Shown piece by piece: positions 9,477 through 18,635 of a stretch of 64,000 bases of DNA. The stretch is taken from NCBI GenBank assembly GCA_035301265.1, contig DATGUP010000020.1:50467-114466 (forward strand), read 5' to 3'. The translations under genes and the position numbers were made by a program. The DNA comes from DATGUP01 sp035301265 (GTDB lineage: Bacteria; Bacillota; Bacilli; Bacillales; Amphibacillaceae). The first letter of the stretch is position 1. Each line of letters starts with the position of its first letter. The notes beneath the pieces are model-generated. The model was not told where the DNA came from, searched no databases, and saw only the letters and a program-made list of their open reading frames with translations.

Positions 9477-10361
9477 TTATGATAGTTGTTCAATGGTTTT
9501 CTCGGTAATATTGGCATCTTGTTCGTATGCTTTTTGCAGCTTCCGAGTAATAGGACCAGGTGAGCCATCGCCAATTTGTGTTTGATCGACGCGGATCACA
9601 GGCATTATTTCAGAAGTAGTGCTGGATAAAAAGATCTCATCGGCATGTGAAATATCCTCAAGCGTGAAGCTATTTTCAATAAACGGAATGCTAAGTTCCT
9701 GCGAAAACGCCTTCACGCGCATGCGTACACAACCGTGGAGGATGCGTTTCGTCGCAGGGAATGTATAGATTTTCCCGGATTTTACCATAAACACATTAGC
9801 TGAGCTGCATTCAGTCACTTCGCCGTCTTTATGTAAGATGGCTTCATAACAACCTTTTTCACTCGCTGCTTGTTTAGCCAGGACGTTAGGAAGTAGATTC
9901 AAGCTTTTAATATAGCAATATTCCCAGCGCACATCAGGGTAAGTGATCGCGCAGACGCCGTTAGTTAAGTTTTCCAGGTTACGCGGTAAATCTTGGACGT
10001 ACGCATAAACGTTTGCTTGCACATCCCCCTTTGGAAAAGCATGTGTCCGACGGGCCGAGCCACGGGTTGCCTGTAAATAAATAATACCGTCATTGGCCAT
10101 GTCGTTTTTTTCTAGTAACTCTTGCAGTAAATGGATGATGTCTTGCTTCGAGAACGGCAGAGCGAGCTTGATGGCATCAGCCGAACGAAACAGCCGATCG
10201 ATGTGTTCGTGTAGCAAATAACAACGGCCGTTGTAGACGCGGATCACTTCATAGATGCCGTCGCCAAATTGCAATCCCCGCTCTTCAAACGGATAGGTCA
10301 GGTTATCCCGATGAGTAAACGTTGTCTGTGACAGGACAACTGGGTAAACAGACAATATCAA
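9477..10361 (-). CDS. dat: D-amino-acid aminotransferase
   Basis: A 294-residue fold-type IV PLP enzyme. The PLP lysine is in YIKSLNLLPN near residue 150, ECSSANVF forms the conserved Glu and cofactor-phosphate region, and SSTTSEIMPV supplies the C-terminal phosphate-binding residues. It interconverts D-alanine and D-glutamate with their keto acids for peptidoglycan or poly-glutamate precursors. The start sequence VYPVV-x-x differs slightly from the usual short N-terminus, but length and motifs fit Dat better than branched-chain transaminase (IlvE). The gene is monocistronic with its own terminator. Confidence 0.85.
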   Translation of the reverse strand: MILSVYPVVLSQTTFTHRDNLTYPFEERGLQFGDGIYEVIRVYNGRCYLLHEHIDRLFRSADAIKLALPFSKQDIIHLLQELLEKNDMANDGIIYLQATRGSARRTHAFPKGDVQANVYAYVQDLPRNLENLTNGVCAITYPDVRWEYCYIKSLNLLPNVLAKQAASEKGCYEAILHKDGEVTECSSANVFMVKSGKIYTFPATKRILHGCVRMRVKAFSQELSIPFIENSFTLEDISHADEIFLSSTTSEIMPVIRVDQTQIGDGSPGPITRKLQKAYEQDANITEKTIEQLS

Positions 10362-10551
10362 CGCCTCCTTAATTTATCTTTATTTTAGCTCGATTGGCCA
10401 GATCTTGTAAATGAGAAAATGATATTATAGATATTAATCCGTGCGTTATCATATTAAATATTATGTTTTTTGTTCGCTATGCTTGAATCGTTCGTTTTTC
10501 GGATAGTATTCTTTAGATAGGATGAGAGACTTTTGAATTGAGGGGTTTGCC

Positions 10552-12264
10552 ATGAAACAATTAATCCAGCATTTACAGCATATCGACGGCAAAGGGTATA
10601 AAGCGTACAAAAGGATTCAAGGCTATTATACATTTGCCGATTTTGATTTATTCATCGATTACGTCCAAGGGGATCCGTTTGCTACCCCTTCGAAAATTCG
10701 CATATGCATACCAACGTCAAAGCGAACGATCAAACCGATGTGGTTGCAACCACACCATCGGAAAGTGGCGACTGAAGATGCATTTGCCCGCGTTATTGGC
10801 AAAGCTGTATCGGAAAATAAAATCATCGTTAAAGGTTCCGGAAAAAGCGGGCGAATCTTGTTTGACTCCCCTGGTCAGGAAATTTTAGAACGCAGTGCAG
10901 TTCAAATAACACCGGAGTCAATCACTGTTTGTTTATCGGTTGGTCTACCAGCAAACGGTCGCCGAATTAACGGTAAGGAGGCTGAAAAACTATTTTGTCA
11001 AGCGGTACCCGAAATCATACGTCAATCGGTTTTTAAGATTGATGAGGAGACGATAAACAAGGCGATAACGCTTTCCGATCAACAGCAGGCGATTCGGAAA
11101 ACGATGCGGGAGAACGGGTGGGTTGCTTTTATTGCCAACGGGGCGGTTTTGCCGCGCGAGAGCGGTATCAGCAATCGTCCGCTGAAAAACGCCGTTCCAT
11201 TTCAAAGCCCTGAGGAAAAAGAAGTCGCAATTACCATTCCGTATCAAGAGGAGCCGCTCAGAGGCATGGCGATATCTAAAGGAATTACATTAATTGTCGG
11301 CGGCGGCTATCATGGTAAAAGCACGCTCCTGGAAGCAATCGAGCGCGGCGTTTATGAACATGTTCAAGGCGATGGGCGTGAATATGTATTGACCGATCCC
11401 GATGCAGTAAAAATCCGGGCCGAAGACGGCCGACAAATCACAGGAGTCAACATTTCGCCGTTCATTAACAACCTACCCCATGGCCAAGATACGACATCTT
11501 TTACAACAGAAAACGCCAGCGGCAGCACTTCACAGGCAGCCAATGTCATGGAAGCTTTAGAGGCAGGAGCCACGACACTTCTTGTTGATGAAGATACAAG
11601 TGCTACCAATTTTATGATCCGTGATCATCGCATGCAGCAACTCGTCCATCAAGATCAAGAACCGATTACGCCTTTTATTGATAAGGTCGTTCAAATGCGT
11701 GACGAGCTCGGTGTGTCGACCATTCTAGTAATGGGCGGCTCGGGCGATTATTTTGCCGTAGCGGATGCTGTTATTAAAATGGAAGCCTACGTTCCATACG
11801 ATGCGACCGACGAAGCGAAAGCGATCATGAAAGAATATCCGTCTGAACGCGACGAACTTCGTGAGCAGAAGTTTGGCACGATCAGCCAACGCTGTTTCCA
11901 GCCCGACACATTGCAAACGCGAAAAGGTAAAAAGAAAAAGACGCAGGCGAAAGGTTTGAGAAAAATAGTGATGGGTCATACCGATATTGACTTTGCAAGC
12001 ACTGAACAGCTTGTTGACCCGTCGCAAACGCGGATGATTGCTGAAATCATCCAATTTTTAGATCGAACTAACGGACTTGGACATAAAAGATTATCGACAC
12101 TCCTTGATGAAATAGAAAAACAGATGGATGAAAAGGGACTAGCTTCGTTTACACTGTCCAATCATGAACATCCCGGAGATATTGCTCGACCGCGTCGCCA
12201 CGAAATCGCGGCTGTCTTCAATCGGATGCGCACAGCCCAAGTTGTGCAGCAGACCGAAAGATGA
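10552..12264 (+). CDS. Predicted ATPase of the ABC class (COG3044)
   Basis: A 570-residue soluble protein. The Walker A region GGGYHGKST lies near residues 250-258, and TLLVDEDTSATNFMIRD near 345 is the Walker B region. An ABC-like SGSTSQA signature precedes it. There are no membrane segments, so it is not a transporter subunit. COG3044 proteins are widespread and of unknown function; a nucleic-acid role has been suggested for eukaryotic relatives. The ATG has a GAGGGG site seven bases upstream. The next gene (queG) follows after 21 bases, so the two may be co-transcribed. Confidence 0.88.
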   Translation: MKQLIQHLQHIDGKGYKAYKRIQGYYTFADFDLFIDYVQGDPFATPSKIRICIPTSKRTIKPMWLQPHHRKVATEDAFARVIGKAVSENKIIVKGSGKSGRILFDSPGQEILERSAVQITPESITVCLSVGLPANGRRINGKEAEKLFCQAVPEIIRQSVFKIDEETINKAITLSDQQQAIRKTMRENGWVAFIANGAVLPRESGISNRPLKNAVPFQSPEEKEVAITIPYQEEPLRGMAISKGITLIVGGGYHGKSTLLEAIERGVYEHVQGDGREYVLTDPDAVKIRAEDGRQITGVNISPFINNLPHGQDTTSFTTENASGSTSQAANVMEALEAGATTLLVDEDTSATNFMIRDHRMQQLVHQDQEPITPFIDKVVQMRDELGVSTILVMGGSGDYFAVADAVIKMEAYVPYDATDEAKAIMKEYPSERDELREQKFGTISQRCFQPDTLQTRKGKKKKTQAKGLRKIVMGHTDIDFASTEQLVDPSQTRMIAEIIQFLDRTNGLGHKRLSTLLDEIEKQMDEKGLASFTLSNHEHPGDIARPRRHEIAAVFNRMRTAQVVQQTER

Positions 12265-12285
12265 TGCAAAGGAGATAAGGCGCTA

Positions 12286-13425
12286 ATGGATACAGATCAG
12301 TTGAAACAAGACATTATTGATTATAGTGAGCAAATCGGTATTGATAAAATCGGCTTTGCTTCTGCTGATGTGTTTAGCGAGCTAAAAGAGCGGCTCAGAA
12401 GACAGCAGGAACGCGGATATCAGTCAGGATTTGAAAAAGGAACGGTAGAAGAACGAACAGAGCCGAGACGGCTTTTGCCAGAAGCACAGTCGATTATAGC
12501 GATCGCTATGGCTTACCCGTCGCGAATGAAGGATGAACCAAAAAGCACAAAGGCCGAACGGCGCGGTGTGTTTTGCCGTGCATCGTGGGGAACGGATTAT
12601 CATGTCGTATTACGTGATCGTTTGGAAAAACTCGCTACATTTATTAAAGAGAAAGTTCCCGATGCGATAACGAAAATGATGGTCGATACCGGTGAATTGT
12701 CGGACAGGGCTGTCGCTGAACGCGCTGGCATCGGGTTCAGCGGGAAAAACACATCGATCATCACCCCTGAGTTCGGCTCATTCGTTTATCTAGGTGAAAT
12801 GATCACAAATATTCCGTTTCGCCCCGACACCCCGATTGAAGACGGGTGCGGCGACTGCCGGAAATGTCTCGATGCCTGCCCAACGGGGGCGCTTGTTGGG
12901 CCAGGGCAGCTCAATGCTCAACGTTGTCTAGCATTTTTGACGCAGACGAAAGATTATTTGCCCGATGAATTCCGATCAAAAATCGGCAACCATCTATATG
13001 GTTTTGATACGTGTCAGCTTGTTTGTCCGTGGAATCGACGGGTTGATTTCCACAATCACCCTGAATTTGAACCTGAGCCGGAGGTTGCTAAACCGAAGTT
13101 GAAGCCGATGCTTCGCATGTCCAATCGTGAGTTTAAAGAAAAGTTCGGCCATGTTGCCGGATCGTGGCGGGGGAAAAAGCCGCTTCAGCGCAATGCATTG
13201 CTCGCTCTAGCCCATTATCGGGATAAAACAGCCGTTCCAGAAATCATTGCAGTGATGAAAAACGATCCGCGTCCGATGATTCGCGGAACAGCTGCTTGGT
13301 CGCTTGGGAAAATTGGTACTGAAGAAGCTTTTCAAGCCATTCGTGAGGCAATGCAACATGAAACAGACGAGCGCGTTTTATTGGAAATGGAAAAAGGCTT
13401 GGCGTTTGAAGAAACGTATACTTAA
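12286..13425 (+). CDS. queG: Epoxyqueuosine reductase
   Basis: A 379-residue enzyme performing the last step of queuosine synthesis in tRNA (epoxyqueuosine to queuosine). Two [4Fe-4S] ligand sets are present: CGDCRKCLDACPTGA near residue 188 and DTCQLVCPWNR near 243. The cobalamin-binding N-terminal half is intact, including the RASWGTDYH and GFSGKN segments. The C-terminus (about 300-370) carries HEAT-like repeats (AVPEIIAVMKNDP, GTEEAFQAIREA) as in the longer Bacilli form. It heads a run with ogt, yhbB-like and trmL that recalls the B. subtilis yhbA-yhbB-cspR order. Confidence 0.95.
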   Translation: MDTDQLKQDIIDYSEQIGIDKIGFASADVFSELKERLRRQQERGYQSGFEKGTVEERTEPRRLLPEAQSIIAIAMAYPSRMKDEPKSTKAERRGVFCRASWGTDYHVVLRDRLEKLATFIKEKVPDAITKMMVDTGELSDRAVAERAGIGFSGKNTSIITPEFGSFVYLGEMITNIPFRPDTPIEDGCGDCRKCLDACPTGALVGPGQLNAQRCLAFLTQTKDYLPDEFRSKIGNHLYGFDTCQLVCPWNRRVDFHNHPEFEPEPEVAKPKLKPMLRMSNREFKEKFGHVAGSWRGKKPLQRNALLALAHYRDKTAVPEIIAVMKNDPRPMIRGTAAWSLGKIGTEEAFQAIREAMQHETDERVLLEMEKGLAFEETYT

Positions 13426-13449
13426 ATACTACAGAGACGAGGTTAGGCT

Positions 13450-13980
13450 ATGAAACTTTATTATGAAACAATGGAATCACCTATCGGCCCTCTGACGATT
13501 ACCGTTGATAAAAAATGCGTGGTTCGGATTGATTACGGCACACCAGCCCACTTAGAAAAATCTTGGAAGAAATGGGCTGACCGCTATTTGCATGCTGCCC
13601 GTTTTGTTCATCAACCAGATTGTGCTCAGCAGGTCAAAGATGAGCTTACCGATTATTTTCACGGCTCGCGTCGCTATTTTACGTTTGCTATTACATTGTA
13701 CGGTACGCCTTTTCAACGTCATGTATGGGAGGCACTTGTAGATACGATCCCATTTGGAGATACGACATCGTATAAGAGTATTGCTATAGCTATTGGTAAT
13801 GCGCAAGCTGTACGAGCTGTCGGAGGAGCTGTCAACAAAAATCCACTGTCCATTGTTGTACCTTGTCATCGCGTAATCGGTGCGAATGGAAAGATGGTTG
13901 GCTATAACGGAGGTCTGGATAAAAAAATTTATTTACTGAAGCATGAGAAAAAAATATGTGCTGAAATGTTACAAAAATAA
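13450..13980 (+). CDS. ogt: Methylated-DNA-[protein]-cysteine S-methyltransferase
   Basis: A 176-residue suicide repair protein that moves methyl groups from O6-methylguanine to its own cysteine. The acceptor is the Cys of PCHRVIG near residue 139, and the helix-turn-helix arginine and AVG-GA-N segment (RAVGGAVNKNP) precede it. The length matches the Ogt/AdaB class. It starts 24 bases after queG behind a GAGACGAGG site and is probably in the same transcript. Confidence 0.93.
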   Translation: MKLYYETMESPIGPLTITVDKKCVVRIDYGTPAHLEKSWKKWADRYLHAARFVHQPDCAQQVKDELTDYFHGSRRYFTFAITLYGTPFQRHVWEALVDTIPFGDTTSYKSIAIAIGNAQAVRAVGGAVNKNPLSIVVPCHRVIGANGKMVGYNGGLDKKIYLLKHEKKICAEMLQK

Positions 13981-14030
13981 GTATGCAAACGGGGTGATCC
14001 CTCCATACATTAGTTGTGGGGGGATTTTTA

Positions 14031-14879
14031 ATGAATATATTAAAGCAATACTGGTTAGATCAGTTTCATTCTGAACAAACAGAGGAAGGAAGTATATGGG
14101 AAAGGAAAAAGCAGCTGTGTAAGAAAAGAGGATATGAGATCATCCGCATTCGTGGCAGCGGTGAAGTTTTTCAAACATTGCGCGTAGATAATCAGCTGTA
14201 TTACTCTTATATCCTTCATGTATCTTTTTTAATGAAGCGAGACCAGCACTTTTACATTGAAGAACAAGCAGTTCCTTATCAGTTTCATTTAGCTGAAGGA
14301 ATGATCGCTGGGCATACGGCATTATCGCTTTTAACACGTCAAAAAGCGGTGCCGACTTTATCGTTGCAAGCAGGAGATGAAAGGGGAAATGACCGCTTTA
14401 TTTATGATCGGCGGGCGGCGGTTCAATATGCTGAACGTTGGTGGAATGATTACAATCCAGATTACCGCGCTTTTCCTGTTGATTGTACCAATTACGTTTC
14501 GCAATGTCTAAAAGCTGGGGGCGCGCCGATGCGGGGGGCGCCTGATAGAGATAAAGGTTGGTGGTACAGCAATGATAACTGGAGCTATAGCTGGTCGGTT
14601 GCCCATTCGCTGCGCTGGTATTTAAGTGGTTCGACGACCGGATTAAAAGGAAAGGAGATAGAAGATCCGCAAGACCTTGAACCAGGAGATGTCATTTGCT
14701 ACGATTTTTCCGGGGATGGGCGCTTTGACCATAATACGATTGTTGTGGCCAAAGATGTTGATGGTTATCCGCTCGTAAATGCGCATACAGACAACAGCCG
14801 TCATCGCTATTGGTCGTATGAGGATTCCCTCGCTTGGACACCGAATTGTAAATATAAGTTTTTCCGGATTGGTGAATGA
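14031..14879 (+). CDS. yhbB: Amidase domain-containing protein (YhbB-like)
   Basis: About 282 residues with a C-terminal putative amidase domain (Amidase_6, CHAP/NlpC-like). The probable catalytic Cys is in VDCTNYVSQ near residue 152 and the His in RFDHNTIVV near 234. A conserved W-W-N-D-Y-N-P-Y helix precedes the Cys. The N-terminal 120 residues are a separate helical-beta region. No signal peptide is seen. The ATG at 14031 is chosen over a GTG at 14016 because GGGGGGA lies six bases before it. Position between queG/ogt and trmL matches B. subtilis yhbB. Confidence 0.82.
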   Translation: MNILKQYWLDQFHSEQTEEGSIWERKKQLCKKRGYEIIRIRGSGEVFQTLRVDNQLYYSYILHVSFLMKRDQHFYIEEQAVPYQFHLAEGMIAGHTALSLLTRQKAVPTLSLQAGDERGNDRFIYDRRAAVQYAERWWNDYNPDYRAFPVDCTNYVSQCLKAGGAPMRGAPDRDKGWWYSNDNWSYSWSVAHSLRWYLSGSTTGLKGKEIEDPQDLEPGDVICYDFSGDGRFDHNTIVVAKDVDGYPLVNAHTDNSRHRYWSYEDSLAWTPNCKYKFFRIGE

Positions 14880-14888
14880 TGGTATAAT
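14880..14888 (+). promoter_or_regulatory. Extended -10 promoter of trmL
   Basis: TGGTATAAT starts one base after the yhbB-like stop codon. It gives trmL its own start point despite the tight spacing. Confidence 0.45.
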
Positions 14889-14933
14889 GATGCTTGTTTA
14901 AACAACACGTTTTGCAGAAAGCGGGGAATGAAA

Positions 14934-15407
14934 ATGGGTCTACACGTTGTTTTACATGAACCATTAATTCCGACCAATACTGGAAACATTGCGAGAACAT
15001 GTCTCGCTACAGGAGCTGTATTGCACTTGATCCACCCCCTCGGCTTTTCCATAGATGACAAAATGGTTCGCCGGGCTGGGCTTGATTACTGGCAATACGT
15101 TGATGTGCGAGAGCACGAGTCGCTAGACGAATTGTATGCGGCATACCCAGAGGGTCGATTTTATTATATAGAAAATTTTGGCACACGCCGGTTAGTTGAC
15201 TGTGATTTTCGTGATGTCCATCAAGATTGGTTTCTTGTGTTTGGCAAAGAGACAACAGGCATTCCGAAAACGTTACTCGAAGGAAAGGAAAGGCATATAT
15301 TGCGCATACCGATGAGTGATAAAGTGCGTTCATTAAATTTAGCGAATACGGTGGCAATCACTATTTTTGAAGTGTTGCGTCAACAAGGTTATCCCGGATT
15401 AACATAG
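14934..15407 (+). CDS. trmL: tRNA (cytidine(34)-2'-O)-methyltransferase
   Basis: A 157-residue SPOUT methyltransferase that modifies the wobble 2'-hydroxyl of tRNA-Leu. The N-terminal NTGNIARTC, the central LVFGKETTGIP and the C-terminal RIPMSDKVRSLNLANTVAI knot motifs are all present. The ATG at 14934 is preferred. The ATG at 14928 follows the GGGGA ribosome site with no spacing. Formerly cspR in Bacillus. Confidence 0.93.
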   Translation: MGLHVVLHEPLIPTNTGNIARTCLATGAVLHLIHPLGFSIDDKMVRRAGLDYWQYVDVREHESLDELYAAYPEGRFYYIENFGTRRLVDCDFRDVHQDWFLVFGKETTGIPKTLLEGKERHILRIPMSDKVRSLNLANTVAITIFEVLRQQGYPGLT

Positions 15408-15417
15408 TAAAAAAATA

Positions 15418-15456
15418 GGCCTGATTTTGTCTTATGACAGGGATCAGGCCGATTTT
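15418..15456. terminator. Bidirectional terminator trmL / small lipoprotein
   Basis: GGCCTGAT and ATCAGGCC arms, with GATTTTGTTT on the plus side and TATTTTTTT on the minus side. Confidence 0.75.
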
Positions 15457-15458
15457 GT

Positions 15459-15560
15459 TTATTGATTCTTTTTCGGTACTCCCGGTTTGGAATTGTAACC
15501 GGATGTAAAGCAAGAAGTAAGGAAAACAAGAATAACGCCGATAAGCAATGTTATTTTCAT
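15459..15560 (-). CDS. 33-residue lipoprotein-like peptide
   Basis: An ATG preceded by a strong GAGGAGG site (spacing six to seven) opens a 34-codon frame. The product is a hydrophobic N-terminus (KITLLIGVILVFLTSC) with a lipobox-like LTSC, then a short basic tail rich in Gly, Pro and Lys. It stops inside a terminator with a minus-strand T run, so it has the full parts of a small gene. It would be a lipid-anchored peptide of about 17 residues. No family is recognised. Confidence 0.65.
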   Translation of the reverse strand: MKITLLIGVILVFLTSCFTSGYNSKPGVPKKNQ

Positions 15561-15679
15561 GTGACAGCCTCCTCTTATATGTATCATTGACTAATTATAA
15601 CAAATTTTTGCTTGGATATGAACCGTCCAACAGCTTGTTGATGGCTTGTTGTTAATCCGCCTAAAATAGGGTATATTAG

Positions 15680-15708
15680 TTGATGAAATGACTTGCTAAA
15701 CCTATAAT
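15680..15708 (+). promoter_or_regulatory. Promoter of odhAB
   Basis: TTGATG, a 17-base spacer, then TATAAT. The -10 overlaps the first in-frame ATG of the odhA frame, which rules that ATG out as a start. Confidence 0.75.
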
Positions 15709-15773
15709 TGGATATGGATGATGAAAACCGTTTGCAAGGGCGGTTGGAGTTAACAGCTAATGGGGGTATAGAC

Positions 15774-18635
15774 GTGGCACAAAATGAAGAATCGCGTGAA
15801 AGATTCTGGAGGGGTTTTCACGGCCCAAACAGGGGTTATGTGGAAGAGCAATACGAGCTGTATAAACAGGAGCCTGATTCTGTCGATCCAACGATAAGGG
15901 CTGGATTTGAACGATACGGTGCACCCGATTGGTTATATGAAGGAGAAAGAAGTATACCGGAACTATCTCGAACGACTTCAACAAACGATGTAAAACAATT
16001 AACCTCGGCAATGAAGCTTGTTGAGGCTATTCGCCGTTTCGGCCATCTCGAGGCAGACATTTACCCAGTTGGCGAACAGGAACGTCACTCTGAGCTCGTC
16101 GATCCGGAATACTATGGATTGACCGAAGACGACTTGCAGGACATCCCAGCTAAATGGCTATGGGAACAGGCACCTGCAGAAGTCGAAACAGGTCTTGATG
16201 TTATTAAAAAATTGAAAACGTATTATGCTGGTTCAATTACATTTGAATTCGATCATGTGAATCAAGCTGAAGAACGTCGCTGGTTGATCGAACATATCGA
16301 ATCGGGCGACTTTCAACTGAATTTATCTAATGAAGAAAAGAAGCAACTATTAGAAAGGTTAGCACAAGTTGAAGGATTTGAAGCATTTTTACAAAAAACT
16401 TTCGTCGGGCAAAAACGCTTCTCGATTGAAGGGCTTGAAGCGATGGTGCCGATGCTCGATCGCATTGTAAAATATGCGATTAATGATAAAATCGAACACA
16501 TTATGATGGGCATGGCGCACCGCGGTCGGCTCAGTGTTTTAGCCCATGTTTTAGGCAAGCCGTTTGATAAAATATTTTCCGAGTTTCACTATTCCCCGGA
16601 CAAAGAATTGATTCCGTCTGAGGGATCGACCGGAATTAACTACGGCTGGACAGGAGATGTCAAATATCACTTCGGTGCAACGAAAGAAGTGAAGACAAAA
16701 GATGCCTTTACAACACGGATTACCTTGGCCAACAACCCATCGCATCTCGAGTTCGTCAACCCAGTTGTGCAAGGGTTTGCACGCTCGGCTCAAGATGATC
16801 GTTCCCAAAGCGGTTATCCGAAGCAAGATGTGAATAAGGCACTGCCTGTCTCCATCCACGGTGATGCTGCATTTATCGGTGAAGGTATCGTAGCTGAAAC
16901 GTTGAATTTAAGCGGTTTATCCGGCTATAAAACGGGCGGTACCCTTCATATTATAGCCAACAATTTGCTCGGATATACTACCGACCGTGACGATGGACGT
17001 TCGACTCGTTATGCTAGTGATTTGGCGAAAGGATTTGAAATTCCGATCATTCATGTGAATGCCGATGATCCGCTTGCTTGTCTTACAGCAATCAAAATCG
17101 CTTATGAATATCGCAAAAAATTTCACAAGGACTTTTTAATCGACCTTGTTGGTTACCGCCGTTACGGACATAATGAAATGGATGAACCGCGGGCGACACA
17201 GCCGCGTCTTTATCAAGATATCGATGCACATCCAAGCGTGGCTCATTTGTTTGCTGAAACGCTTAAAGCAGAAGGGATTATCGATAAAGATTATTTGCCA
17301 CAAATTCAGGAACAAGTGCAGACAAATTTACGCAAAATCTATGACAGTATGAAAGAAAATGATGCCAATGATTCCGAAACAACATCGATGCCACAAGCGC
17401 TTGCCAATGGTCTCGATAGGTATGACACCTCTTTTCCACTCGATGACTTGAAAGCATTGAATCAAGAATTGCTTGAACGTCCAGAAGGATTTACTGGATT
17501 TAGGAAAGTTGAACGTATTTTACAAAAGCGTCGTAAAGCGCTTGATGAAGGGAACAAAGTGGACTGGGGGACAGGTGAAGCTCTAACGTATGCATCGATT
17601 TTAAGCGATGGCATCCCTATTCGATTAACGGGGCAGGATACGGAACGGGGAACATTCGCCCACCGTCATATGGTGCTGCATGATGTCCATACTGGCGAAA
17701 CGTACTGCCCGCTACATGGATTGAAACGAGCAAAAGCTTCATTCGATATTCGCAACAGTCCGCTGTCTGAGGCAGGCGTGCTCGGTTTTGAATACGGGTA
17801 TAGTATTCAATCACCGGAGACACTTGTTATTTGGGAGGCACAATTCGGGGACTTTGCCAACGCCGCGCAAGTTATCTTTGACCAGTTTATGTCCGCTGCA
17901 CGTGCTAAGTGGGGCGATAAATCGAATATGGTTTTGCTTCTTCCACATGGATACGAAGGGCAAGGACCAGAGCATTCTAGCGCACGGCTCGAACGGTTTC
18001 TACAGATGGCTGCGGAAAACAACTGGATCATTGCTAATGTCACCTCATCAGCACAGTTTTTCCACTTGATACGCCGGCAAGCAGCTATGCGTGGGCGTGA
18101 GGAAGCACGGCCTCTCGTATTGATGACACCGAAAAGCCTTTTGCGAAATGAGCGTGTGGCATCAATGGCAGAAGAATTTTCCGAAGGGCGCTTCCAACCG
18201 CTTCGCGATCAGCCTAATTTGCCAGTGATAAATGAAGAAGTTAAACGTTTACTCATCGGCAGTGGAAAAATCATGGTTGATATCGAGGAAGCGATCGTTC
18301 AAGCGGAAGAGTCGTTTAATTGGCTAAGAGCCGTGAGGTTGGAACAAATATATCCATTCCCAGAAGAAGAATTGGACAATGTGTTGAAGGATCTTCCGAA
18401 TTTAGAGGAGATTGTCTGGGTACAAGAAGAGCCGAAAAATATGGGCAGCTGGAACTTTGTTAGCGACTTCTTAAGAGAACGGTTGAAAGAAGGGCAAAAG
18501 CTCCGCTACATCGGACGACCGGATCGCTCGTCACCAGCTGTGGGAGAGCCAAACGTGCATAAACAGGAGCAAAATGCAATCATTCAAGAAGCGATTATTC
18601 CGTCAAAAGGGGGAGATGTCAGTGCAAGAAATTAG
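15774..18635 (+). CDS. odhA: 2-oxoglutarate dehydrogenase E1 component
   Basis: About 953 residues. This thiamine-diphosphate E1 subunit decarboxylates 2-oxoglutarate and passes the succinyl group to OdhB in the TCA cycle. The family's N-terminal FWRGFHGPNRGYVE helix opens the protein. GMAHRGRLSVL near 246 and GYRRYGHNEMDEP near 465 are cofactor and active-site blocks, and DFANAAQVIFDQF lies in the C-terminal pyrimidine domain. GTG at 15774 is the start: GGGGG lies seven bases upstream, and the upstream ATGs lie on or next to the -10. It overlaps odhB. Confidence 0.95.
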   Translation: MAQNEESRERFWRGFHGPNRGYVEEQYELYKQEPDSVDPTIRAGFERYGAPDWLYEGERSIPELSRTTSTNDVKQLTSAMKLVEAIRRFGHLEADIYPVGEQERHSELVDPEYYGLTEDDLQDIPAKWLWEQAPAEVETGLDVIKKLKTYYAGSITFEFDHVNQAEERRWLIEHIESGDFQLNLSNEEKKQLLERLAQVEGFEAFLQKTFVGQKRFSIEGLEAMVPMLDRIVKYAINDKIEHIMMGMAHRGRLSVLAHVLGKPFDKIFSEFHYSPDKELIPSEGSTGINYGWTGDVKYHFGATKEVKTKDAFTTRITLANNPSHLEFVNPVVQGFARSAQDDRSQSGYPKQDVNKALPVSIHGDAAFIGEGIVAETLNLSGLSGYKTGGTLHIIANNLLGYTTDRDDGRSTRYASDLAKGFEIPIIHVNADDPLACLTAIKIAYEYRKKFHKDFLIDLVGYRRYGHNEMDEPRATQPRLYQDIDAHPSVAHLFAETLKAEGIIDKDYLPQIQEQVQTNLRKIYDSMKENDANDSETTSMPQALANGLDRYDTSFPLDDLKALNQELLERPEGFTGFRKVERILQKRRKALDEGNKVDWGTGEALTYASILSDGIPIRLTGQDTERGTFAHRHMVLHDVHTGETYCPLHGLKRAKASFDIRNSPLSEAGVLGFEYGYSIQSPETLVIWEAQFGDFANAAQVIFDQFMSAARAKWGDKSNMVLLLPHGYEGQGPEHSSARLERFLQMAAENNWIIANVTSSAQFFHLIRRQAAMRGREEARPLVLMTPKSLLRNERVASMAEEFSEGRFQPLRDQPNLPVINEEVKRLLIGSGKIMVDIEEAIVQAEESFNWLRAVRLEQIYPFPEEELDNVLKDLPNLEEIVWVQEEPKNMGSWNFVSDFLRERLKEGQKLRYIGRPDRSSPAVGEPNVHKQEQNAIIQEAIIPSKGGDVSARN

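Noticed and set aside
15708..15773. First in-frame ATG as the odhA start
   Set aside because: The ATG at 15708 overlaps the -10 element TATAAT, and the ATG at 15714 lies at the transcription start; GTG 15774 has a good ribosome site and gives the family N-terminus.
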